Below, one piece after another: positions 57,073 through 64,000 of a DNA stretch of 64,000 nt (the first letter of the stretch is position 1; each line of letters starts with the position of its first letter). Below the pieces are notes generated by a model. That model did no database searches, was not told the DNA's origin, and saw nothing but the letters and a program-made list of their open reading frames with translations. The position numbers and the translations under genes are program-made. The DNA comes from Myxococcus xanthus (GTDB taxonomy: Bacteria > Myxococcota > Myxococcia > Myxococcales > Myxococcaceae): NCBI RefSeq assembly GCF_006402735.1, contig NZ_CP017174.1:306001-370000 (forward strand). Direction: 5' to 3'.

Positions 57073-58149
57073 TCAGGCCAGCGTGACGCCGTGCCCGGGC
57101 GCATCCGTTGGCAACTCCAGCCGTGCGCCCGCGTACCGGGCTCCGCCCTGGAAGGGGTGGCTCGCGATGAACAGCGGCGTATCCAGGTCGGCGTAGGTGA
57201 ATCCCCCCAATCCGGCGGCCAGGTGCGCCGAGGCGGACATGGCCAGCACGCTCTCCACCATGCCGCCCACCATGAGCTCCAGGCCCGCCGCGCGAGCGAG
57301 GCTCCACATCGTCAGTGCCTCGACGACGCCGCACTTCATCGTCTTGATGTTGATGGCATGCGCGGCGCCTTCCCGGATGAGTCGCAGCACGTCCTTCGCC
57401 GAGCGCGCCGACTCATCCGCGCACACCGGCACGAGCGAGCGGCGCGTGAGCTCCGCCATGCCGGCCACATCATGCGCGGGCACGGGTTGTTCGAAGAGGG
57501 CCAGGGGGACGTCCGCGCGTGCCAGTTCCTTCAGGAAGGCGAGCGCCTCGGCCACGTCATAGCCGCCGTTGGCATCCGCGAAGAGCCGGGCCTGGGGCGC
57601 CACTTCATGGATGGCCATCAATCGTGCCGCGTCCTCAACGGGCGGTAGCGCCCCGACCTTCACCTTCAGCGTGGTGATGCCCCGCGCCAGGATGGCCTGC
57701 GCGGACTTTCGCGCATGGGCCACGTCTCCCGCGGTGACCGTCATGTCGATGTCCAGCGCGGCCTGCGCGCCGCCCAGCATCACGTACAGCGGAACGCGGT
57801 AGTGCCGAGCCAGCGCATCGAGCAGCGCCGTCTCCACGGCGCACCGGGCGGAGGGCGCCAGCGCGAGTGAATCCCCCAGCGCCTCGGACGCGGGCCGCCA
57901 CGCGCGAGCGTCTCGTCCCACCAGCCCCGCGCGCACCTGTTCCAGGGCGGCCAGCGTACTGGCCTGTGTCTCTCCACTGACGGCGGGGAAGGGGGCGGCC
58001 TCGCCCAGGCCCTCGGTGCCGTCCGCCAGGGTGAGCCGCACCAGGACGTTCTCCGCGGCGTACTGCGCGCCGGTGGCGATGGCGAAGGGCTCGGTGAGCG
58101 GGAGGTGTAGTGGCTCGAAGTGGACGGCGGTGATGAGGGTGGGCGTCAT
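57073..58149 (-). CDS. Dipeptide epimerase (L-Ala-D/L-Glu epimerase-like, enolase superfamily)
   Basis: 358 aa. Catalytic features of the muconate-lactonising-enzyme group: K162-x-K164 in LKVKVG, metal ligands D192 (ADANGG), E220 (LFEQP) and D245 (CADES), and K269 in NIKTMKCG. Capping-domain residues at the N-terminus read AIATGAQYAAENVLV. The known activity in this clade is epimerisation of L-Ala-D-Glu during peptidoglycan recycling; other dipeptides are possible. It is divergent from the hybrid kinase gene. No peptidoglycan recycling gene is next to it. Confidence 0.9.
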   Translation of the reverse strand: MTPTLITAVHFEPLHLPLTEPFAIATGAQYAAENVLVRLTLADGTEGLGEAAPFPAVSGETQASTLAALEQVRAGLVGRDARAWRPASEALGDSLALAPSARCAVETALLDALARHYRVPLYVMLGGAQAALDIDMTVTAGDVAHARKSAQAILARGITTLKVKVGALPPVEDAARLMAIHEVAPQARLFADANGGYDVAEALAFLKELARADVPLALFEQPVPAHDVAGMAELTRRSLVPVCADESARSAKDVLRLIREGAAHAINIKTMKCGVVEALTMWSLARAAGLELMVGGMVESVLAMSASAHLAAGLGGFTYADLDTPLFIASHPFQGGARYAGARLELPTDAPGHGVTLA

Positions 58150-58231
58150 GGGCGGCCGAGGAGCCTAGCCGCCCGGGCCTCTCGTGCGCGCGCGCCACGC
58201 CAAGCGGCGGTTGGCCGACAGACACATGGGA

Positions 58232-58245
58232 ACTGATACTGATAC
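58232..58245. promoter_or_regulatory. CTGATA direct repeat upstream of the hybrid kinase
   Basis: Two adjacent CTGATA units lie in an AT-richer patch between the divergent starts at 58149 and 58337. The GATACT/GATACA hexamers could serve as -10 elements, but no convincing -35 was found. Confidence 0.25.
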
Positions 58246-58336
58246 ATGTCTGCCCCGTGTACTTGTGACGGCCACGCATTCGTGTCGACATGGAGCCATT
58301 CTGAACGACCGATTCCAGGCGGCTCCGGCGCCCGAC

Positions 58337-60301
58337 ATGGATGTGCTGCTCGTGGCGCTCGAGGAAGCGGAGCGGCACCAGTCCGAGGGCTGCATGGTGT
58401 TGCACGCCGTGCGGGACGCGGCCGGAGCGCTCGTCGACTTCCAGTGGGCCTGGGCGAATCCCGCGGGTGCGCGCGTCCTGGGGCACGCCGCCCCGGAGTC
58501 GCTGCGAGGCCGGCGGCTGTGTGAGCTGATGCCGGGCTCGGGATTGGCCGCCCGGGTGGACCTGCTTCGGGACGTGGTGGAAGCGGGGCGGCCGGCCGCT
58601 GACAGCTTCCAGGAAGGGGATGCGTGGCTTCAGGGAACGGCGGTGCCGCTCCGGGACGGTGTATTGCTGCGCCTGCGTGACATCACCAGCGCCCTGCGGT
58701 TGGAGGAGGGCGTCCGCGAAACCCTGGACTGGGTGCGGAGCATGCTGGAGGCCACGCCCGACGCGTTCTTCACGGTGGATGCGGACTGGCGGGTCACCTA
58801 TGTGAACCACGAGGCCGCGGCCCTCAGCGGGCGTTCGCAGGAGCAGCTCTTCCGGCAGATTCTGTGGCAGGCGTGCCCGGAGTTGCTGGGCACGCGGATG
58901 GAGCGGGAGCTGCGCCGAGTCGCGAGCGGCGCGGGCCACACCATCTTCGAATGGCGCGCCACGCCTGGCCGCTGGCATGAGGTGCACGCCTGGGGCGCCA
59001 ACGGCAACGTGTCCATCTTCGGGCGGGACGTCACCGCCAGGAAGCAGGCGGAGGCGGAGCGGGATGTGCTCCTGTCGCGCGAGCACTCGGGCCGCCTGGA
59101 AGCCGAGGCCCTGGTCCACGAGCGCACCCGCGAACTCATGGCCGCGCGCGAGCGACTGGTGCAGTCGGAGAAGCTGGCCATGGCGGGACAGCTGGCGGCG
59201 GGCGTGGGGCACGAAATCAACAACCCGCTCTCCTATGTCGTGGGCAACCTGCAGTTCGCGCTGGATCAACTCGAGCCCCTCGCGGCGCGGGGCGAAGTGC
59301 GTGAAGCCCTGGCCCGCGCGCTGGGCGAGGCGATGGAGGCCCTGCGCGAGGCGAAGGAAGGCGCCGAGCGCATCCGCACCACCGTCCGTGACTTGCAGAC
59401 CTTCGCCCGCGCGGAGGAGCCGCAACTGTCACCCGTGGACGTGCACGCGGCGCTGGAGTTCGGCCTCTCCATGGCGATGCCGCACCTTCGCCACCGGGCC
59501 CGCGTCGAGAAGCGCCTGGGCCCGGTGCCCACGGTGATGGCGCACGAGACGCGGCTGGGGCAGGTGTTCCTCCAACTGCTCGTCAACGCCGCGCAGGCCA
59601 TTCCGGAAGGGGACGTGGCGCGCTACCAGGTGACGCTCTCCACCTGGAGGGACGGCGCGACGGTGGTGGTGGAGGTGGCGGACAACGGCCACGGCATGGC
59701 GCCCGAGGTCCTGGAGCGCGCCTTTGAGCCCTTCTTCACCACCCGTCCCCTGGGGGAGGGCGCTGGACTCGGCCTGTCCACCAGCCTGGGCCTGGTGCGA
59801 GGCATGGGCGGCGAGCTGTCGGCGTCGAGCGCGCCGGGGCTGGGCAGTGTCTTCCAGGTGCGGCTGCCCACCACCGACGCGGACGCGCCCTCCGTGCGGG
59901 TGGCGGAGGACAAGGACCTTCCCGGGCGGAAGCGGGTGCTGGTGGTGGATGACGAGCCGCTGCTCGCCTCGGTATTGGGCCGCATCCTCGGCGCGCGTCA
60001 CGAGGTGGTGGTGGTCCACAGCGGGCGCGAGGCGTTGGACACACTGGCGCGCGACGCGGACTTCGACCGCATCTTCTGTGACTTGATGATGGGGGACCTG
60101 ACGGGGATGGACGTGTACGACACGCTGTCCTCGCGTCAGCCGGAGCTGCTCGCGCGCTTTGTCTTCATGACGGGCGGAGGCTTCTCCGAGCGGGCACGGA
60201 CCTTCCTTCAGTCGGTTCCGGTGCCGCGCATCGAAAAGCCGTTCGAGCTGGGCGTCCTGCACGCGCTGGTGGAGGACGCCCCGCCGCGCGCCGGTACTTG
60301 A
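58337..60301 (+). CDS. Hybrid sensor histidine kinase with C-terminal receiver domain
   Basis: 654 aa from ATG 58337; earlier in-frame starts (58226 and 58184) exist but cover a likely promoter. Two PAS-like domains (about 20-120 and 130-250) are followed by HisKA with His292 in GVGHEINNPLS and an HATPase (N box LLVNAAQAI, G boxes VADNGHGMAP and GAGLGLSTS). A receiver domain ends the protein (VLVVDDEPLLASV, Asp582 in FCDLMMGD, Lys in RIEKPF). There are no membrane helices, so it senses in the cytoplasm. Its partner is unknown. Confidence 0.9.
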   Translation: MDVLLVALEEAERHQSEGCMVLHAVRDAAGALVDFQWAWANPAGARVLGHAAPESLRGRRLCELMPGSGLAARVDLLRDVVEAGRPAADSFQEGDAWLQGTAVPLRDGVLLRLRDITSALRLEEGVRETLDWVRSMLEATPDAFFTVDADWRVTYVNHEAAALSGRSQEQLFRQILWQACPELLGTRMERELRRVASGAGHTIFEWRATPGRWHEVHAWGANGNVSIFGRDVTARKQAEAERDVLLSREHSGRLEAEALVHERTRELMAARERLVQSEKLAMAGQLAAGVGHEINNPLSYVVGNLQFALDQLEPLAARGEVREALARALGEAMEALREAKEGAERIRTTVRDLQTFARAEEPQLSPVDVHAALEFGLSMAMPHLRHRARVEKRLGPVPTVMAHETRLGQVFLQLLVNAAQAIPEGDVARYQVTLSTWRDGATVVVEVADNGHGMAPEVLERAFEPFFTTRPLGEGAGLGLSTSLGLVRGMGGELSASSAPGLGSVFQVRLPTTDADAPSVRVAEDKDLPGRKRVLVVDDEPLLASVLGRILGARHEVVVVHSGREALDTLARDADFDRIFCDLMMGDLTGMDVYDTLSSRQPELLARFVFMTGGGFSERARTFLQSVPVPRIEKPFELGVLHALVEDAPPRAGT

Positions 60302-60337
60302 GAAGGGCGGCCGGCGCGCGCATCGGAAGCGGTGTGA

Positions 60338-61024
60338 CTACAGCTTCACTTCTTCCCGATCGGGCTGGGTGATGTAGCCGGAGCCCGCAGCCACCAGCTT
60401 GGCCATCAGCTTGTCCATGCCGTTGGAGCGGGCGAAGGCCATCTCGTTGCGGGTGGCGCCCACCAAGGTGAGCAACTGCACCTTGCCGCTGGGGAGCACG
60501 AAGTGGTCGGGCCGGGACGGGTCCCGGACGAACACGAAGCCGCTCAGCTTGGACTCGCCACCGTCCAGGGAGCCTTCCACCGGGTAGCGGTGGCCCATGG
60601 CGAAGGCGCGCAGGGACACGAGGTTGTAGGCCATCATGTCCAGCAGCCGGAACACCGGCCACTTCGCCTCTTCGGGCGTGTGGATGACCATCTCGTAGCC
60701 CAGCCCGCTGGGCGCGTCGTCGGGGATGTCCTCGCCGGGTGCCGCGGTGAAGGGGTTGGACAGTCCACTGGTGACATAGGTCCAGTAGGGGTAGCTCTCG
60801 CTGGGCGGTGAGACGCGCACGCCCATGGGACCCCAGTTGGGGTCCGCTTCCTGGACCTGGGCGAGCTCACTCTCCATCCACGCTTGGATGGCATCCGTCT
60901 GGTCGAGCGTGAAGACGCCTTCGTCAATGGCGCCGAACATCTTCGGATACTCGACTTCATCGCGGTCCGCCCAGCAGTCCTCGTACCACTGGATGAAGTC
61001 TTCGTCCGTCTCCGGGGCTTTCAT
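60338..61024 (-). CDS. SUFU (suppressor of fused)-domain protein
   Basis: 228 aa. The pattern SESYPYWTYVTSGLSNPF, then GLGYEMVIHTPEEAKWPVFRL and GFVFVRDPSRPDHFVLPSG is that of bacterial suppressor-of-fused domains. In bacteria these domains often act as immunity proteins against polymorphic toxins, though many are stand-alone. No toxin gene is adjacent, so the role is open. It is cytoplasmic. Confidence 0.82.
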   Translation of the reverse strand: MKAPETDEDFIQWYEDCWADRDEVEYPKMFGAIDEGVFTLDQTDAIQAWMESELAQVQEADPNWGPMGVRVSPPSESYPYWTYVTSGLSNPFTAAPGEDIPDDAPSGLGYEMVIHTPEEAKWPVFRLLDMMAYNLVSLRAFAMGHRYPVEGSLDGGESKLSGFVFVRDPSRPDHFVLPSGKVQLLTLVGATRNEMAFARSNGMDKLMAKLVAAGSGYITQPDREEVKL

Positions 61025-61108
61025 GGCGATGACACTCTAGAGGCTCACCCCGGTTTCACAACTTCAAGTCGCGGAGAGGCCTCTTCAGGCTGACAGTCCG
61101 GGGGGCGT

Positions 61109-62308
61109 TCAGGTGCCGGTGGCCCCTTGGGTGCCCGGGGAGGCGGCCAGGGGCCAGGGTTTCAGCCCGCAGATTCGCTCGGCCTCCTCCACGGCGGGCG
61201 CCAGCCGCGCGTGCTCCCGGCGAAGGAAGCCCCGCACCGCCCCGTCCAGCGTTCTGTCGAAAATGAGGTGGGCGCTGTGCACGGCGGTGGGCTCGAAGCC
61301 TCGAGACACCTTGTGCTCACCCCCGGCGCCCGGCTCGAACACCTTGCGGCCGGTCCGGATGCAGTCCTCCACGGAGTGGTACAGGCAGACGTGGAAGTGG
61401 AGGAAGGGGTGCTCCTCGAAGGCGCCCCAGTAGCGGCCATAGAGGCGCTCCGGGGTGGCCAGGTTGAAGGCGCCGGCGATGACCTGCTGGCCGCGCACCG
61501 CCTCCACCAGCTCCACCGAACCGGGCATCGTGCGGAAGACCCGCGCGAAGAAGTCGGGGGTGAGCTGAATCTGCCCCCAGGCGTGGCGCTCGCAGGTGGA
61601 GGTGTAGAATCCGTAGGCGCGCTGGGCGTGCACCTGGGAGAGCTCGTCGCCGCGCACCGTGCGCAGGGTGATGCCCTGGGTGGCCGCGGCGCCGCGCTCG
61701 CGCTTGAGCTGGTTGCGGCGCTTGGAGTCGAAGCGCGCCAGGTAATCGTCGTAGCTGCCGTAGCCCGGGTTCTTCCAATGGAACTGGAGGGTGATGCGCC
61801 GGGCGAGCCCCTCGGCCTCCAGGAAGTCCGCCTCGTCCCCCGTCGGATACAGGACGTGGACGGAGGAGCAGCCCGCCTCCTGGGCGCTCCCGGCGGCGGC
61901 GGCAAGCAGGGCCCGGCGCAGGGCGGGGACGTCCTCGCCCGGGGCGATGAGGAAGCGGGGCACGGTGGCGGGGGACAGCGGCCCGCCCACGACGAGCTTC
62001 GGGTAGTACTCGACGCCGAGGCGGGCGGCGGCATCCGCCCAGCCGAAGTCGTAGATGTACTCGCCCATGCTGTGGAACTTGAGGTACGCGGGCGCGGCAG
62101 CCACGAGCTTGGGGCCGCGCCACAGCGTGAGGTGATGCGGCGCCCAGCCTGTCTCCTCGGTGGCGCTCCCGCTCTCCTCCATGGCCGCCAGCCAGGCGTG
62201 CCGGACGAAGGGTGGGGCGTCGGGGCCGACGAGCGCGTCCCAGCCTGCGGCCGGGGCATCAGTCACTGCTTCGAGGATGCGGAGACGGAGCGGGGTATCG
62301 GCGGGCAC
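61109..62308 (-). CDS. GNAT-fold protein of the FemAB/COG3146 (DUF482) type
   Basis: 399 aa from GTG 62308. The sequence has two GNAT-like halves. The segment FDSKRRNQLKRERGAAATQG followed by the LYGRYWGAFEEHPFLHFHVCLYH block is that of COG3146 proteins, annotated as peptidoglycan-related. A C-terminal FEPGAGGEHKVSRGFEPTAVHSAH motif supports it. The reaction is not established; aminoacyl or acyl transfer to a lipid or peptide is likely. It ends 85 bp before the SUFU gene. Confidence 0.83.
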   Translation of the reverse strand: MPADTPLRLRILEAVTDAPAAGWDALVGPDAPPFVRHAWLAAMEESGSATEETGWAPHHLTLWRGPKLVAAAPAYLKFHSMGEYIYDFGWADAAARLGVEYYPKLVVGGPLSPATVPRFLIAPGEDVPALRRALLAAAAGSAQEAGCSSVHVLYPTGDEADFLEAEGLARRITLQFHWKNPGYGSYDDYLARFDSKRRNQLKRERGAAATQGITLRTVRGDELSQVHAQRAYGFYTSTCERHAWGQIQLTPDFFARVFRTMPGSVELVEAVRGQQVIAGAFNLATPERLYGRYWGAFEEHPFLHFHVCLYHSVEDCIRTGRKVFEPGAGGEHKVSRGFEPTAVHSAHLIFDRTLDGAVRGFLRREHARLAPAVEEAERICGLKPWPLAASPGTQGATGT

Positions 62309-62363
62309 GGGGGCACTCTTAACGCGCCCCGCACGTGCCCGCCGTGTGTTGCTGGCCTGTCCG

Positions 62364-63158
62364 TCAGGCGGCCCGAGCGGCGCCCCCGGCCCGTGTGGCC
62401 TCGCGGGCCTCCGGCCAGACGGCTCGCTGCGGGGTGGCGATGCGGATGATGCGCAGCAGGGCCAGCACGCGCATCACCTGCCACGTGGGGTCCAGCTCGA
62501 ACTTCCTCGCCGCGAAGTTGGGGCTGCTGCCGTACTTGTGGTGGTTGTTCTGGAAGAGCTCCCCCATGCAGAGGAAGTCCATGGGCAGGGAGTTGCGCGA
62601 CTTGTCGGTGCTGTCGAAATTCCGGTAGCCGTACTTGTGGCCGCACCAGTTGACGATGGCGCCGTGCACCGGGCCCATGAGGAAGTGCAGGGGCAGCAGC
62701 AGGAACTGCCAGGGCGAGGTGGCGAACATCACGTAGAAGGTGGAGTAGAAGGCCACCCAGCCCAGGGTGGCGAACCATGAGGTGCGCAGCGTGGTGTCCA
62801 CGAGCGGCCACTCCGGGTAGCCACCCAGGAAGCGGGCCTCGGGTTGACCGCGGCCGGCCGCGTAGTCGTCGTAGCGCGCCTTGGTGTGCCACATCATCCG
62901 CGCCACATCCTTGAAGAAGTGGGGCGAGTGCGGGTCCTTCTCGGTGTCGGAGAAGGCATGGTGCTCACGGTGGAGGATGGCGTACGCCTTGGGCGACAGG
63001 TAGGACGAGCCCTGCACCAGGTAGGTGAGCAGGTGCATCACCCGCTCCGTCTTCGGCCCCATGGTGTACATGCGGTGGGCCGCGTACCGGTGCTGGAAGA
63101 AGCTCTGGAAGAACACGCAGAGCAGCCAGTGCGAGACGAAGAAGATGAGGACGGCCAT
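62364..63158 (-). CDS. Acyl-CoA/fatty acid desaturase
   Basis: 264 aa. Integral membrane di-iron desaturase with the three His boxes: FQHRYAAHRMY, LHREHHAFSD and FQNNHHKYG. An additional NWCGHKYG is present. Four or more membrane segments. The protein starts at the first membrane helix, without an N-terminal cytochrome b5. It introduces a double bond in acyl chains using molecular oxygen. An AGGGAAC box precedes the ATG. It is divergent from bioA and ends 55 bp before the FemAB-like gene on the same strand. Confidence 0.92.
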   Translation of the reverse strand: MAVLIFFVSHWLLCVFFQSFFQHRYAAHRMYTMGPKTERVMHLLTYLVQGSSYLSPKAYAILHREHHAFSDTEKDPHSPHFFKDVARMMWHTKARYDDYAAGRGQPEARFLGGYPEWPLVDTTLRTSWFATLGWVAFYSTFYVMFATSPWQFLLLPLHFLMGPVHGAIVNWCGHKYGYRNFDSTDKSRNSLPMDFLCMGELFQNNHHKYGSSPNFAARKFELDPTWQVMRVLALLRIIRIATPQRAVWPEAREATRAGGAARAA

Positions 63159-63199
63159 TCGAGTTCCCTGGTCAGTGACTGAACCGGGGTAACACCGGG

Positions 63200-63314
63200 C
63201 ATGTCATGGCAGCGTCACGCGGGATGGAAGAGCGGCGGCCCTGCCCCGCGGGGCGACAGGCCCGCTCGCTTCGCTTCAGGAGTCCATCAGTAGAACGCGC
63301 CGTGGCATGACATG
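63200..63314. promoter_or_regulatory. Pair of CATG-N-CATG sites in the divergent desaturase/bioA gap
   Basis: CATGTCATGGCA (63200-63211) and TGGCATGACATG (63303-63314) form an inverted repeat with one mismatch, about 90 bp apart. Each half contains CATG-N-CATG. They could be operator sites for a dimeric regulator. Confidence 0.3.
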
Positions 63315-63384
63315 ACGCGCGGCGGCGCGGCCCGCTCTTCCGGTACGGAAGGGGGGCACGGAGCTCCAGGAGAGGAGTACACGC

Positions 63385-64000
63385 GTGAAGCGGGCGGACA
63401 TCGTCGGATTGGACAAGGCGCACGTCTGGCATCCCTACACGGCGATGGAGGCCTACATCGCGGAGACGGATCCACTGGTGGTGGTGCGCTCGGAAGGGGC
63501 GTACCTCCATGACGCGGACGGCACGCGCTACTTGGACGCCAACGGTTCCTGGTGGGTGTCCACGCTGGGCCACCGTCACCCGCGCCTGATGCGCGCGCTC
63601 GCCGAGCAGGCCGCCGCGCTCCCACACGTCTCCCTGGCGGGCATCACCCACGAGCCAGCAGCGCTGCTAGCGTCGGAGCTGGCGGCCATCGCCCCCGGTT
63701 CGGACCGCCCGGACCTTCCCGCGTCCGAGCGCCTGTCCCGCGTCTTCTATTCGGACAACGGCAGCACGGCGGTGGAGGTGGCCATCAAGATGGCGGCCCA
63801 GTACTGGGCGCAGAATGGGCAGCCGCGCCGCACCCGCTTCATCACCCTGTCGGGGGCGTTCCACGGCGAGACGATGGGCGCCACCAGCGTGGGAGGCGTT
63901 CCCCTGTTCCGGGAGGTCTTCGGCCCCCTGCTCTTTGACGTGGTGCACGTCCCCTCTCCGGCGGAGGAGGGGGGCTGGGCACGCGCCTTCGCGCAGGTCC
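63385..64000 (+). CDS. bioA: Adenosylmethionine-8-amino-7-oxononanoate aminotransferase (3' end beyond window)
   Basis: The frame starts at GTG 63385 with an AGGAGAGGAG box and runs off the window with 205 residues read. BioA is the PLP enzyme that converts 7-keto-8-aminopelargonate to 7,8-diaminopelargonate in biotin synthesis, using S-adenosylmethionine as amino donor. Seen: HVWHPYTAME near the start, the LDANGSWWVSTLGHRHPRL segment with the WW pair that marks BioA, SDNGSTAVEVAIKMA, and FITLSGAFHGETMGA. Other bio genes may follow outside the window. Confidence 0.92.
   Translation, partial: MKRADIVGLDKAHVWHPYTAMEAYIAETDPLVVVRSEGAYLHDADGTRYLDANGSWWVSTLGHRHPRLMRALAEQAAALPHVSLAGITHEPAALLASELAAIAPGSDRPDLPASERLSRVFYSDNGSTAVEVAIKMAAQYWAQNGQPRRTRFITLSGAFHGETMGATSVGGVPLFREVFGPLLFDVVHVPSPAEEGGWARAFAQV

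Overview
The window is about 70% GC by eye, gene-dense, and reads as a chromosomal segment of a myxobacterium (family Myxococcaceae: Myxococcus, Corallococcus or Pyxidicoccus). The reasons are inferential: a eukaryote-like Ser/Thr kinase with a periplasmic PEGA-type tail, orphan and hybrid histidine kinases, many lipoproteins, a tandem ExbD/TonB outer-membrane uptake locus, an AT-hook protein, and a GyrB of delta-proteobacterial type. No insertion sequence, prophage, CRISPR array, rRNA or replication origin was seen. One tRNA gene, tRNA-Gln(UUG), is present.

Layout. 1-2.7 kb: the end of a tandem universal-stress-protein gene, translationally coupled to an XRE-type regulator fused to a PTS EIIA domain, then a GNAT acetyltransferase and a small membrane protein. 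2.8-11.5 kb: gyrB, a transmembrane Ser/Thr kinase, an exported protein coupled to a lipoprotein phosphoesterase, and a coiled-coil/AT-hook protein. 11.5-21 kb: a zinc alcohol dehydrogenase with an SRPBCC protein, then a minus-strand uptake locus tonB-exbB-exbD-exbD-TonB-dependent receptor-lipoprotein. 21-28.4 kb: a GT87 glycosyltransferase, a flavin disulfide reductase, an RbfA-like protein coupled to the RNA ligase RtcB, tRNA-Gln, an archaemetzincin-like protein, a beta-propeller lipoprotein and an ankyrin protein. 28.4-36.8 kb: a large membrane Fe-S oxidoreductase, a roughly 540-bp regulatory-looking gap with two palindromes, small ORFs, a VWA protein, and a ScsB/DsbD-type thiol transporter with a redoxin. 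36.9-42.4 kb: an MFS exporter, a UBP zinc-finger protein, a pair of HtrA-like proteins (one intact, one lacking its catalytic His), a shortened HNH nuclease and a PNPOx-like protein.

The most unusual part is 42.4-55.8 kb. At 42.4-46.6 kb there is a compact group: a radical SAM enzyme, divergent from an overlapping operon of an asparagine-synthetase-like amide ligase without its glutaminase nucleophile, a UDP-glycosyltransferase, and a ROK/ASKHA-kinase-like protein whose motifs occur in circularly permuted order. This looks like a small modification or biosynthesis pathway with no precursor seen. At 49.9-55.8 kb lies a tightly overlapping five-gene operon: MoxR-type AAA ATPase, uncharacterised protein, a protein joining a HExxH peptidase-like motif to a VWA domain, a second uncharacterised protein, and a PaaK-like adenylating enzyme.

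The last part (55.9-64 kb) holds a LuxR-type regulator, a dipeptide epimerase, a hybrid sensor kinase, a SUFU-domain protein, a FemAB/GNAT-fold protein, a fatty acid desaturase and the 5' part of bioA. All functions are inferred from motifs read by eye; no database search was run.
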